Shown piece after piece: positions 1 through 7,549 of a stretch of DNA of 64,000 nt. The position numbers were made by a program, and so were the translations under genes. This stretch comes from JBBIQS01 sp037442205 (GTDB taxonomy: Bacteria; Myxococcota; Myxococcia; Myxococcales; UBA5297). The notes beneath the pieces are model-generated. The model made no database searches and was not told where the DNA came from. It saw nothing but the letters and a program-made list of their open reading frames with translations. The stretch lies in assembly GCA_037442205.1 (NCBI GenBank), contig JBBIQS010000010.1, positions 1 to 64,000 of the forward strand, read 5' to 3'. How positions within the stretch are numbered: position 1 is the stretch's first letter; each line of letters begins with the position of its first letter.

Positions 1-116
1 GCAGCGGCGGCGCGGGCCGGGGCGCGCTGTGCCAGCGCCGCCGCCGGAGCGAGCGCCAGGCCGGCAGCCACGGCGAAGGCCGCCAACCGTTTCGGGAGCG
101 AGAGCGAGTGCGTCAT
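1..116 (-). CDS. fliP: FliP-like flagellar export protein, N-terminal fragment
   Basis: Only the first 38 codons are inside the window; the gene runs off the left edge. The visible peptide has a basic start followed by a long Ala/Leu-rich hydrophobic stretch ending in an A-L-A-Q signal-peptidase-like site. Its ATG overlaps the stop of the upstream FliO-like gene (ATGA), implying translational coupling. FliP, a core membrane subunit of the flagellar type III export gate, characteristically carries a cleavable signal peptide and follows fliO in flagellar operons. The assignment rests on gene order and the signal peptide, because no conserved FliP core is visible here. A different flagellar or secretion gene cannot be excluded. 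Confidence 0.6.
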   Translation of the reverse strand, partial: MTHSLSLPKRLAAFAVAAGLALAPAAALAQRAPARAAA

Positions 117-700
117 GCCGGCCCTTCTCTGGGAGGCTCCCCTCCCGATTGCCGCTTGTTCGGCGGCTTGACCAACAGGCGATCCCAGAACGGCTTGGAC
201 TCCGTGGCCAGCTCGGCCCGCTGGGACAGCAGCGCCCGCGCCTTCTCCGGGTCCAGTTCCCCGACCCGCGTCACCTCGCGCTCGCCCACGCCCAGCAGCA
301 GGAACTGGCCGGCGGCCTCGACCACGTAGACGCTCTTCTTGGGCTCGAGCGGGATCCGCTCATGGACCCGCACCAGCCCGGCCTGCGCCGGGCCGACCTT
401 CAGCAGCTTGCGCAAGCCGACGTTGAGCGTCAGCCACGCCAGCGCGACCACCAGCGCCAGCACCACGAACATCTTGAGGATCGCGCCCCACAGGCTCTCG
501 CTGCCCGGCTCTTCCCAGTCGCCGCGCTCGGCCTTGTCCGGGGCCGAAGTGCGATCCACTGCGGGCGAGGGCGCGACGACCGGCGCGGGTGCGGGCGCCG
601 AGATGGCCGCCGCCGGCTCCACGGGCGCCGCTGCAGGGGCATCCGCCGGCGCAGCCGAGGTCGCGGCCAGGAGGGCCAGGGCTGGCAGAAAACGCAGCAA
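113..700 (-). CDS. fliO: FliO-like flagellar biosynthesis protein
   Basis: 195 residues: a signal-like hydrophobic N-terminus, an Ala/Pro-rich linker of about 60 residues, one transmembrane segment (about residues 75-95) and a small cytoplasmic domain. The core reads RIPLEPKKSVYVVEAAGQ, followed by LLLGVGE and a VTRVGEL tail, which is the typical FliO/MopB domain. FliO assists assembly of the FliP ring in the flagellar export gate. The only usable start in this frame is TTG at 700, without a Shine-Dalgarno site. A promoter-like pair (CGTCAA at 732-737 and CTTTTA at 708-713 on the plus strand) would start transcription almost on that codon. It heads an operon with fliP. Confidence 0.85.
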   Translation of the reverse strand: MLRFLPALALLAATSAAPADAPAAAPVEPAAAISAPAPAPVVAPSPAVDRTSAPDKAERGDWEEPGSESLWGAILKMFVVLALVVALAWLTLNVGLRKLLKVGPAQAGLVRVHERIPLEPKKSVYVVEAAGQFLLLGVGEREVTRVGELDPEKARALLSQRAELATESKPFWDRLLVKPPNKRQSGGEPPREGPA

Positions 701-707
701 GACTGCG

Positions 708-737
708 CTTTTACCGTGCGATCCCCGACGTCGTCAA
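708..737 (-). promoter_or_regulatory. candidate promoter of fliO-fliP
   Basis: Read on the minus strand, TTGACG is followed after 18 bases by TAAAAG. The -10 lies 7 bases before the TTG start codon, so a transcript from it would be essentially leaderless. Seen by eye only. Confidence 0.35.
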
Positions 738-868
738 ACGGCGCACACTTCGGCCGGAAACCCGTCCGCCGAGGGCCGCCGCCCCGGGGACAGCACCGAG
801 GCCGCCCGCCTCATCTCCCGGTCCGGCGGCGGGGGAAGGCCCGGCATTGGACAAAGTCCGCTGTTCGC

Positions 869-898
869 TTGCCCGGGTAGCCGCCCGCCGACTAGGAT
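869..898 (+). promoter_or_regulatory. candidate promoter of the Cys-rich lipoprotein gene
   Basis: TTGCCC, an 18-base spacer, then TAGGAT, 36 bases before the ATG at 935, which has a clear GGAGG ribosome site. It resembles several other promoter candidates in this window (TTGCC-type -35, TAG-type -10). Confidence 0.4.
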
Positions 899-934
899 CG
901 CTCTTTTCAAACGACCGTCGCAGCAGGAGGCGTC

Positions 935-2971
935 ATGGCAGCGGGGACCAATCGAGCTTTGTTCGTGGGCGGCATGCTGCTGCTGGGCGGTTTCTCGTCC
1001 TGTCAGTGTCCCGGCGGGGCGAAGACCAACTCCGTCTGCCCCACCGAGCTGCAGGGCTGCGAGACCAACAGCGACTGCCCCGACCATTTCGTCTGCCGCA
1101 CCAGCGCCGGCCACCCCAACGTCCAGTGCTGCGACCGCACCGCCCGCACCTGCAAGTCCGAGCCCGACTGCTGCCCCGGCCAGACCTGCTCGGCCAACGG
1201 CCGCTGCGTCGACGTCTTCGACGAGTGCCCCAACGGCGACAGCGACTGCGGCGACCCGGACCGGGTGTGCCAGAAGTGGGTCGACCCGGTGCTGGGCGAG
1301 AGCATGCGCTGCACCTACGCCAGCTGCGCCGCCGACGGCAGCTGCCCCGAGGGCCAGTCCTGCTTCGACAACTTCTGCGTGATCAACGCCCCCTGCAACG
1401 GCAGCTGCCCCGAGGGCGAGGGGTGCGTCCCCCAGGACAACCGCTGCCACCCCTACGGCGCGCTGTGCAAGGCGACGCCGCAGCCGGGCAAGCTGGTGGT
1501 CTTCAAGAAGCCCGAGAACGTCTACGACACCTGCGTGATGTCCGAGCTGACCTGCGAGCTGGTGGAGCTGCCGCCGCTGCACAGCAACGACCTGGGCCGC
1601 TACGCTTCGGCGGCGGTCTCCGCCGGGCAGGTCCACGTGGCGATGTACGACGGCCAGTACGGGGACCTGGTGGTCGCCGACTACGACGAGACCGGCAAGC
1701 TGCTGAAGCGGGTGTGGGTCGACGGGGTGCCCTCGGGCAAGACCCCGGTGGCCGGCCCGTCCGGCCCGCGCGGCGGCGTGAGCGAGCCAGGCGACGACGT
1801 GGGCCGGTTCACCTCGATCGCCGCCGCCCCGGTGGACGGCACCCTGTCGGTCTCCTACTACGACGTCACCAACGGCGACCTCAAGTACGTCGAGCGCGGC
1901 GCCGACGGCACCTGGGGCGCTCCGTTGGTGGTGGACAGCGCCGGCGACACCGGCCTGTTCACCTCGATCAAGCTCGATCCCACCGGCAAGCCGGTGATCG
2001 CCTACTTCCAGAAGGGCGGCGGCAACAGCGCCAGCAACGCCTGCCCCGACAGCCCGCTGGCCACCGGCCTCAAGGTGGCCACCGCCACCAAGGTCCACCC
2101 GACCTCGGCCGCCGACTTCACCATCGAGACGGTCAGCTGCTCGCTGCGCCCGGAGCCTCCCTGCTACGGCTGCAGCGCGCCGGGCAGCGCCCAGGTCTGC
2201 GCCAGCGGCACGGGCGGCGGGGTGTGCAAGACGCCGATGGCCGATTGCGCCCCGGCCTGCGTCACCGGGCAGATCTGCGTGGCCGGGGCCGCCGCCGGCG
2301 CCCCCAGCCAGTGCGTCAAGCAGGGCTCCTCGGCCGAGCTGGCCGGGATCCCGCTGGGCAGCGGCCTGTTCCCGTCGCTGGCCTTCAAGGACGCCATGCC
2401 GGTGGTCGCCTGGTACGACCACGCTAAGGGCAACTTGATGCTGTCGCAGAACGAGGGCGGGACCTGGAAGAGCTACCTGCTCGACGGCCAGGACGGCGCC
2501 GGCAAGGACACCGGCAACGTCGGGCTCTTCCCCTCGCTGGCCTTCGACGCCAGCGGCAACTACCTGGTCGCCTACCACGACGCCAGCAAGCGCCGGCTCA
2601 AGCTGTTCCAGGCCGCCGCCCCGGCACCCTCGGCGACCGCGTTCTCGGTGATCGACGACGGGCTGGCCGACCCGATGAAGGACGGCCCCAGCTACGTCGG
2701 CGCCGACGCCTCGCTGCTGCTGGCCCAGAGCGGCAACTTCGTGGCCTACCAGAACTCGACCGGCGGCGACCTGCGGCTGGCCAAGTTCGACTCCGCCGCC
2801 TCCAAGTGGACGGTGACCAAGGAGCTCACCGAGGGCGCGCTGGGCTTCTTCAGCCGCGCAGTGGAGATGGGCGGCAAGCTCTACCTGGTCCACACCCGCA
2901 TCCACACCAAGCAGACCCCGGGCAAGCCGGTCATCGACAACCACCTCAAGGTCGAGGTGGTCACCCCTTAG
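935..2971 (+). CDS. Cys-rich surface lipoprotein with propeller-like C-terminal region
   Basis: 678 residues. A short hydrophobic N-terminus ends in a lipobox-like GGFSSC (Cys at residue 23), so it is probably an outer-membrane-anchored lipoprotein. Residues about 23-180 are packed with cysteines in short repeats of the type C-x-CxxGxxC, such as CPEGQSCFDNFC, as in the Dickkopf/EGF-like modules common in myxobacterial surface proteins. Residues about 200-678 contain recurring blades such as DGQYGDLVVADYDETGK, VSYYDVTNGDLKYV and VAWYDHAKGNLMLS, which suggest a beta-propeller. A second Cys cluster interrupts it near residues 400-450. The start is supported by GGAGG at 926-930. Function unknown; surface recognition or adhesion is a guess. 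Confidence 0.8.
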   Translation: MAAGTNRALFVGGMLLLGGFSSCQCPGGAKTNSVCPTELQGCETNSDCPDHFVCRTSAGHPNVQCCDRTARTCKSEPDCCPGQTCSANGRCVDVFDECPNGDSDCGDPDRVCQKWVDPVLGESMRCTYASCAADGSCPEGQSCFDNFCVINAPCNGSCPEGEGCVPQDNRCHPYGALCKATPQPGKLVVFKKPENVYDTCVMSELTCELVELPPLHSNDLGRYASAAVSAGQVHVAMYDGQYGDLVVADYDETGKLLKRVWVDGVPSGKTPVAGPSGPRGGVSEPGDDVGRFTSIAAAPVDGTLSVSYYDVTNGDLKYVERGADGTWGAPLVVDSAGDTGLFTSIKLDPTGKPVIAYFQKGGGNSASNACPDSPLATGLKVATATKVHPTSAADFTIETVSCSLRPEPPCYGCSAPGSAQVCASGTGGGVCKTPMADCAPACVTGQICVAGAAAGAPSQCVKQGSSAELAGIPLGSGLFPSLAFKDAMPVVAWYDHAKGNLMLSQNEGGTWKSYLLDGQDGAGKDTGNVGLFPSLAFDASGNYLVAYHDASKRRLKLFQAAAPAPSATAFSVIDDGLADPMKDGPSYVGADASLLLAQSGNFVAYQNSTGGDLRLAKFDSAASKWTVTKELTEGALGFFSRAVEMGGKLYLVHTRIHTKQTPGKPVIDNHLKVEVVTP

Positions 2972-2994
2972 CTCGGCAGCTCGGCCGATCGCAG

Positions 2995-3033
2995 GACGAG
3001 GGCGGGGCCGCGCAGCGCGATCCCGCCCTCGTC
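2995..3033. terminator. hairpin terminator between convergent genes
   Basis: A perfect 12-bp stem, GACGAGGGCGGG at 2995-3006 pairing with CCCGCCCTCGTC at 3022-3033 around a 15-base loop. It lies between two convergent genes and can form on both strands. There is little T-tract, so termination efficiency is uncertain. Confidence 0.6.
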
Positions 3034-3058
3034 GTTCTCAGGCCCAGCTCGGGGCTTC

Positions 3059-4387
3059 TCAGGTTCCGCTGGCGGCGCCGGCCTGCTGGGCGGCCTTCCG
3101 CTCCTCCTCGGGAAGCTCGAGCAGGTGGCGATCCTCGTCGTAGGCGAACAGCTCGCCGAAGCGGCCCCAGCGTACCAGGGTGGAGAAGAGCGCCTCGTAG
3201 TTCTCCTGCGGCAGGTTGAGGGCCAGGATCTCCAGCACCAGGTCCTGATCGATCTGCTTGCGGCGCTCGACCAGGCTGCGCACCTCGCGGAACAGCCGCA
3301 TCTTGAGCAGTTGCTCGCGGAAGATGGTCTTGCGTCCCTCGGCATCGGCGGCGGCGAACTGCTTGCCCAGCGCGGTGAGGACCACCAGGCGCTTGGGGGT
3401 GTCGACCAGGTCGAGCAGCTCGCAGCCCTTGGTGATGGTGATCAGCTGGCCGAACTCGCGGTTGGTGTCGGTGGCGATCTTGAAGAGGTCCTCTTTGCCG
3501 CCGCGGGCCTGAAGGTACTCGATCAGGCCGCTCATCTCGCCTGGGCCCGCCGGCGGCAGCGGCTCGAAGACCGCCGCGTGGTCGCTCTCCGGCACGTCGG
3601 GCATCTCGTGTCCGGTGATGATCTCGTGCAGCTGGTCCACCAGCCGCAAGAACTCCGGCGAGCGGTAGTCGCGCGGCCGGGGCAGCTCGTTCTTGACGAT
3701 CTTGAGGATCCGCCCGGGGTTGGCCGACAGCACCACCACCCGGTCGGCCATGTAGACCACTTCCTTGATGTCGTGGCTGACCATCAGCACCGAGCTGGGG
3801 TTGCGCTCCTTGTCCGACCAGATGTCGATCACCTCGGCGCGCAGGCTCTCGGCGGTGAGGGCGTCCACCTGGCTGAACGGCTCGTCCATGAACAACAGCT
3901 CGGGGTCCACCGCCAGCGCCCGGGCGATCCCCACCCGCTGCTTCATGCCTCCGGACAGCTCGCGCGGATAGGCGTCGGGGAAGGCCGCCAGGCCCACCTT
4001 CTCCAGCACCTTGTCGGTGCGCTCGCGAATCTTCTCCGGCGCCATCCCCGCGGCTTCGAGCACCGCACCGATGTTCTGCGAGACCGTCATCCACGGGTAG
4101 AGGGCGAAGCTCTGGAAGACGATGCCCGCCCCGGGGTTCAAGCCCACCAGCTTGTCGCCGTGGTAGGCCACCTCGCCTGAGGTGGGCTTGATCAGCCCGG
4201 CCAGGATGCGCAGCAACGTCGACTTGCCGCAGCCGGACGGCCCGAGCAGCGCCACCACCTCGTTCGGATAGATCTGCAGATCGATCCCCTCGAGGATGGT
4301 GCGCGGACGCCCGTTGGGCATCTTGAATTCCTGGACCACGTTGCGGACCGCGAGCAGCCCGCCGCTTCCGTTGCCATTGCCCGCCAC
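3059..4387 (-). CDS. NitT/TauT-type ABC transporter ATP-binding protein with C-terminal AAA-associated domain
   Basis: 442 residues. The nucleotide-binding domain has Walker A GPSGCGKST (residues 49-57), the LSGGM signature (144-148) and Walker B LLFMDEP (164-170), with the subfamily pattern of nitrate, sulfonate and taurine importers. Residues about 300-420 form an extra domain matching the 'C-terminal AAA-associated' module fused to some ATPases of this group; its role is unknown but probably regulatory. It is the second gene of an operon, 24 bases after the fused permease gene. No periplasmic binding protein is encoded nearby, so the substrate cannot be deduced; direction is assumed to be import because of the family. 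Confidence 0.9.
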   Translation of the reverse strand: MAGNGNGSGGLLAVRNVVQEFKMPNGRPRTILEGIDLQIYPNEVVALLGPSGCGKSTLLRILAGLIKPTSGEVAYHGDKLVGLNPGAGIVFQSFALYPWMTVSQNIGAVLEAAGMAPEKIRERTDKVLEKVGLAAFPDAYPRELSGGMKQRVGIARALAVDPELLFMDEPFSQVDALTAESLRAEVIDIWSDKERNPSSVLMVSHDIKEVVYMADRVVVLSANPGRILKIVKNELPRPRDYRSPEFLRLVDQLHEIITGHEMPDVPESDHAAVFEPLPPAGPGEMSGLIEYLQARGGKEDLFKIATDTNREFGQLITITKGCELLDLVDTPKRLVVLTALGKQFAAADAEGRKTIFREQLLKMRLFREVRSLVERRKQIDQDLVLEILALNLPQENYEALFSTLVRWGRFGELFAYDEDRHLLELPEEERKAAQQAGAASGT

Positions 4388-4411
4388 GACGCCTCCTACG
4401 ATGAAGCTCGC

Positions 4412-6178
4412 TCACTTGGTGAGCGAGTACCTCTCCTCGGCCAGCCGGTAGAAGCGGCGCCACACCAGCCGATTGAAGGTGACCACCATCAGCGCCAGGA
4501 TCACCACTCCCGCCGCCAGCGCCGGGAAGTCCGCCTTCTCGGCCGCCCTGCTGATCTCCGAGCCGATTCCCCAGGCGGACAGCGTCTCGCCGCGGAAGGT
4601 GACGAACTCGGCCACGATGCTGGCGTTCCAGGCGCCGCCGGCCGCGGTCACCCAGCCGGTGACCAGATACGGGAACACCGCCGGCAGGTAGAGCCGGGTG
4701 AACCGCTGCCGGCCGACGATGCGGTAGCTGTGGGCCGCCTCGCGCAGGTCGGCGGGGATGGCCATCGCCCCGGCCACCACGTTGAAGAGGATGTACCCCT
4801 GCGTCCCGAGCAGCATCAGCACGATGCTTCCCCAGTTCAGCGAGACGCCCATCAGCTGGAGCACGGCGATCACCGCCGGGAACAGCATCGGGGCCGGGAA
4901 GCTGGCCGCCACCTGGACCACCGGCTGCAGCAGCCGCGACAGCCGCGGCGACAGCCCGATGGCCAGCCCCGCGGGCAGCGCCCACAAGGTCCCCAGCGCC
5001 ACCGCCACCAGCACCCGCAGCAAGGTCAGCAGCGAGGCCAGCAGCACCGAGCCCCACTGGCGCAGGCCCACGTGCTCGAGCAGGTGGAAGAGCTTGAAGG
5101 CGCCGAGGATCAGCACCGCCACCAGGCCCACGAAGATCAGCCGCGCCAGCACCGCCGAGCCGAGCGAGGCCGGCTGCTTGGCCTTCGCGACCGTCTCCGG
5201 GACGCGCACGTGCGGGCGGCGGCGCGTCAGTCCCGAGAGCTTTCCTCCAACCCAGGCGAGCAGCCGGGACCGGCGCAGCCAGTTGAGGAACCAGCTGGTG
5301 GCCACCTCGCCCCCAGCGCTCTCCTCGACCCGGAACTTCTGCGCCCAGGCGACCACCGGCCGCCAGAGGAACTGATCCACCAGCACGATCATCGCCGCCA
5401 TGGCGAAGATTGCCCACAGCATCGCCGGCACGTCGCCCTTGGCCACCGCCACCGACATGTACGAGCCCAGCCCCGGCAGGCGGAAGTCCCGGTCGCCGAG
5501 GACGAAGGCCTCGTTGATCATCAGGAAGAACCAGCCGCCGGCCATGGACATCATGCTGTTCCAGACCAGCCCCATCGTGGCCGAGGGCAGCTCGACCCAC
5601 TTCAGCCGCCGCCACCAACCGAAGCGGTAGGCCTGGGCCACCTCGCGCTGGTCCTGCGGCACCGCGCGCAGCGAGTGGTAGAAGCTGAAGGTCATGTTCC
5701 AGGCCTGGCCGGTGAAGATCATGATCACCGCCGCCAGCTCGAGCCCGGTGTTGCTCCCCGGGAACAGCGCCACCAGCGCCAGCACCAGCCCGGGCATGAA
5801 GCCCAGCACCGGGATGGACTGGAGGATGTCGAGCATGGGGATCAGCACCCGCTCGGCGACCGGGTCCTTGGCTGCCCAGTAGCCGTAGACCAGGGTGAAG
5901 ATCAGCGAGAAGACGTAGGCCAGCAGCCCGCGGCTGAGCGAGTACAGGGCGTAGAGCGGCAGCGCCCAGGGCGACAGGTCGATCTCCACCGCCTGGCGCA
6001 GCTCGCCGGTCCACTCCCGGCTGACCCCGAACAGGGCCGCTACCAGGCCGAGCATCCCCACCACCACCAGGAGGTCGACCCCGCCGAAGCGGCGCGAGCG
6101 ATCGAGGAAGGCGGTCGCCTCGCCGATGACACGCCGCAGGAATGGGACGACGGGAGTGACGGAGCTGTTGCCGGCCAT
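4412..6178 (-). CDS. ABC transporter permease, two fused permease units
   Basis: 588 residues, about twice a normal NitT/TauT permease. Two binding-protein-dependent permease domains are joined in one chain: one at about residues 85-250, with the coupling-helix region VAQAYRFGWW, and one at about residues 380-580, with LREAAHSYRIVGRQRF. They are separated by a basic linker (about 280-325). Each half has five to six predicted membrane segments, so the fusion replaces a permease dimer and would pair with two copies of the downstream ATPase. A sigma70-like promoter candidate lies 40-68 bases upstream of the ATG. No ligand-binding protein is seen. Confidence 0.88.
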   Translation of the reverse strand: MAGNSSVTPVVPFLRRVIGEATAFLDRSRRFGGVDLLVVVGMLGLVAALFGVSREWTGELRQAVEIDLSPWALPLYALYSLSRGLLAYVFSLIFTLVYGYWAAKDPVAERVLIPMLDILQSIPVLGFMPGLVLALVALFPGSNTGLELAAVIMIFTGQAWNMTFSFYHSLRAVPQDQREVAQAYRFGWWRRLKWVELPSATMGLVWNSMMSMAGGWFFLMINEAFVLGDRDFRLPGLGSYMSVAVAKGDVPAMLWAIFAMAAMIVLVDQFLWRPVVAWAQKFRVEESAGGEVATSWFLNWLRRSRLLAWVGGKLSGLTRRRPHVRVPETVAKAKQPASLGSAVLARLIFVGLVAVLILGAFKLFHLLEHVGLRQWGSVLLASLLTLLRVLVAVALGTLWALPAGLAIGLSPRLSRLLQPVVQVAASFPAPMLFPAVIAVLQLMGVSLNWGSIVLMLLGTQGYILFNVVAGAMAIPADLREAAHSYRIVGRQRFTRLYLPAVFPYLVTGWVTAAGGAWNASIVAEFVTFRGETLSAWGIGSEISRAAEKADFPALAAGVVILALMVVTFNRLVWRRFYRLAEERYSLTK

Positions 6179-6217
6179 TGGGTCCGCCGCGAGGTGCTCG
6201 AGAAAATGCGCAGCGGC

Positions 6218-6246
6218 CTGTTACGCCCCTCGCGTCGGCGTTTCAA
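6218..6246 (-). promoter_or_regulatory. candidate promoter of the ABC transporter operon
   Basis: On the minus strand TTGAAA is followed after exactly 17 bases by TAACAG. The expected transcription start is about 30 bases before the permease ATG at 6178. Confidence 0.45.
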
Positions 6247-6972
6247 GTGAGATTGTCCAAGTTTTTTGCACGTCGCCGCGGAGAAGCCCTTCGCGGGTAG
6301 GTGCGCGAGACGCTTGAATGGCGAGCGGATGGGTGAGTAATCGCGGGAGATCGCGCCAGGGAAGCGTCGCGGCCACTCCGGCCTCGAACACTCGGTTCGG
6401 CCGGAGCGCCGCGCGTCGACTGGGATTGGAGCCGGGTACGGCGCGTCGCCGACGCCAGCGGCGGCGCCTCCGCCGGGAATGACGCTGAATGGGGTTCACC
6501 CAGTCTGCAGTCCCCGGCTAGGCCGGCTCCAGGGAGATGGGGCCCTCTCATCAGGATGGCCCGGGAGCTGTTCGAGGAGCTGGACCTCGCCACCAGCCCC
6601 TCTACGTCGCCCCCGCCGAGGCCCCGACCCGAGCAGGAATGGATCGAGCTGCCAGATGCGGCATCCCGGCACCCCGCGCGCTGCGGCGACGGATACCTGA
6701 TCGGTCGCCCCGCCCAGGCCTGCCGAATTCGCCGGCGACATGTCCTTCGAGGAAAGCCAGCGCGCTCGCCAGCCACCGATCGAGAGCGGGGATGCACGGT
6801 CCCGGCGAGGGGAACTTGGAGGGGCGAAGGGATCCGCGGGGGCTCTTGAATGTCCTCGGCGCCGGCCGCAAATCCTAGACCATGAAACAGCGCTCAATCA
6901 GGCATCGTTCCCCATGCCCAGCCGCGCCTCCGACGCGCAGTTTCGAACCTTGGAGCTAGCACCCGTACACCA
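6247..6972. other. gene-poor interval at the edge of the FkbH island
   Basis: About 0.7 kb with open frames on both strands but no recognisable protein. The only stretch with coding-like codon bias is about 30 codons from 6556 on the plus strand (start MARELFEELDLATS), after which the bias collapses. It may be a gene remnant. No inverted terminal repeats, tRNA or transposase motif were found. The interval separates the transporter operon from the compositionally different cluster to the right. Confidence 0.5.
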
Positions 6973-7356
6973 TCAGGTCGCAGCAAGCAGTTCCACGAGG
7001 CCAACCGAGGCACGAAGAAAGGACACTCGGCGACCACCGAAGAGGACAGCGGGCTTCGGCCCGGAGACCAAGAGGCAGCCGGAAGTGCTGCAAAGACGAG
7101 AAATGACGGCGTCGATGTCATCGACTTCCCAGCAGGTGTGATAGAGCGAGACTCCCTTTCTCGCCAGCGTGCTCACCATCGGACCGGAAATAAGCTCCAG
7201 CGGCGGACTGCCGCGGAGGGAGACCATGCACAGGTCGGCACACTGCTCCGGATCGTGGATGAACTCAGAATGGCCGATGATTGGAAACATGGCCCGCATC
7301 TGGTCAAGCGTTTCTCGAATGTCCAAGCATGCAATACCCAGATGATGGAGGATCAT
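6973..7356 (-). CDS. VOC (glyoxalase/epimerase-fold) family protein
   Basis: 127 residues. The pattern MILHHLGIACLDI, a central SLYHTCWEVDD and GPKPAVLFGGRRVSFL matches the two beta-alpha-beta-beta-beta modules of the vicinal-oxygen-chelate superfamily, closest to small glyoxalase/methylmalonyl-CoA-epimerase-like proteins. The His near residue 4, the central His and the Glu near the C-terminus (LVEL) are plausible metal ligands. I start at the ATG at 7356 because GGGAGGGGAG lies directly before it; a GTG 12 bases upstream is less likely. It is divergent from the FkbH operon, and VOC proteins of this kind often accompany FkbH/ACP genes. Substrate unknown. Confidence 0.75.
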   Translation of the reverse strand: MILHHLGIACLDIRETLDQMRAMFPIIGHSEFIHDPEQCADLCMVSLRGSPPLELISGPMVSTLARKGVSLYHTCWEVDDIDAVISRLCSTSGCLLVSGPKPAVLFGGRRVSFLRASVGLVELLAAT

Positions 7357-7491
7357 CTCCCCTCCCACGGATGCTCAGCGGGCCGCCTTGCCCTTGACTT
7401 CATGCCGCACCAGAAAGGACACAAGACCACATCACCGAAAAAAACGGGGAATTGCCGCCGTCCGGCCCGTTGCCGCCAAGACCTGCTCATT

Positions 7492-7534
7492 GGAGAGCTG
7501 GGGCGATCGATGCCCCAGCAGTCCCCAGCTCTCC
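7492..7534. promoter_or_regulatory. alternative-hairpin element before the FkbH gene
   Basis: GGAGAGCTGGGG (7492-7503) pairs perfectly with CCCCAGCTCTCC (7523-7534). A second CCCCAG at 7513-7518 inside the loop can compete for the same GGGG arm. The element ends 15 bases before the ATG at 7550, so it could be an attenuator, a translational switch or an operator. No T-tract follows. Confidence 0.45.
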
Positions 7535-7549
7535 GCCGCGGAGACCTCC

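Noticed and set aside
734..2944. 736-codon open frame on the minus strand
   Set aside because: It lies opposite the Cys-rich lipoprotein gene, has a repetitive low-complexity translation typical of GC-rich shadow frames, and shows no family motifs.
2961..6014. 1017-codon minus-strand frame
   Set aside because: It is a shifted shadow of the ABC permease and ATPase genes, whose motifs are in other frames.
6243..6797. 184-codon minus-strand frame in the gap
   Set aside because: Arg/Ser/Pro-rich translation without motifs or start signal.
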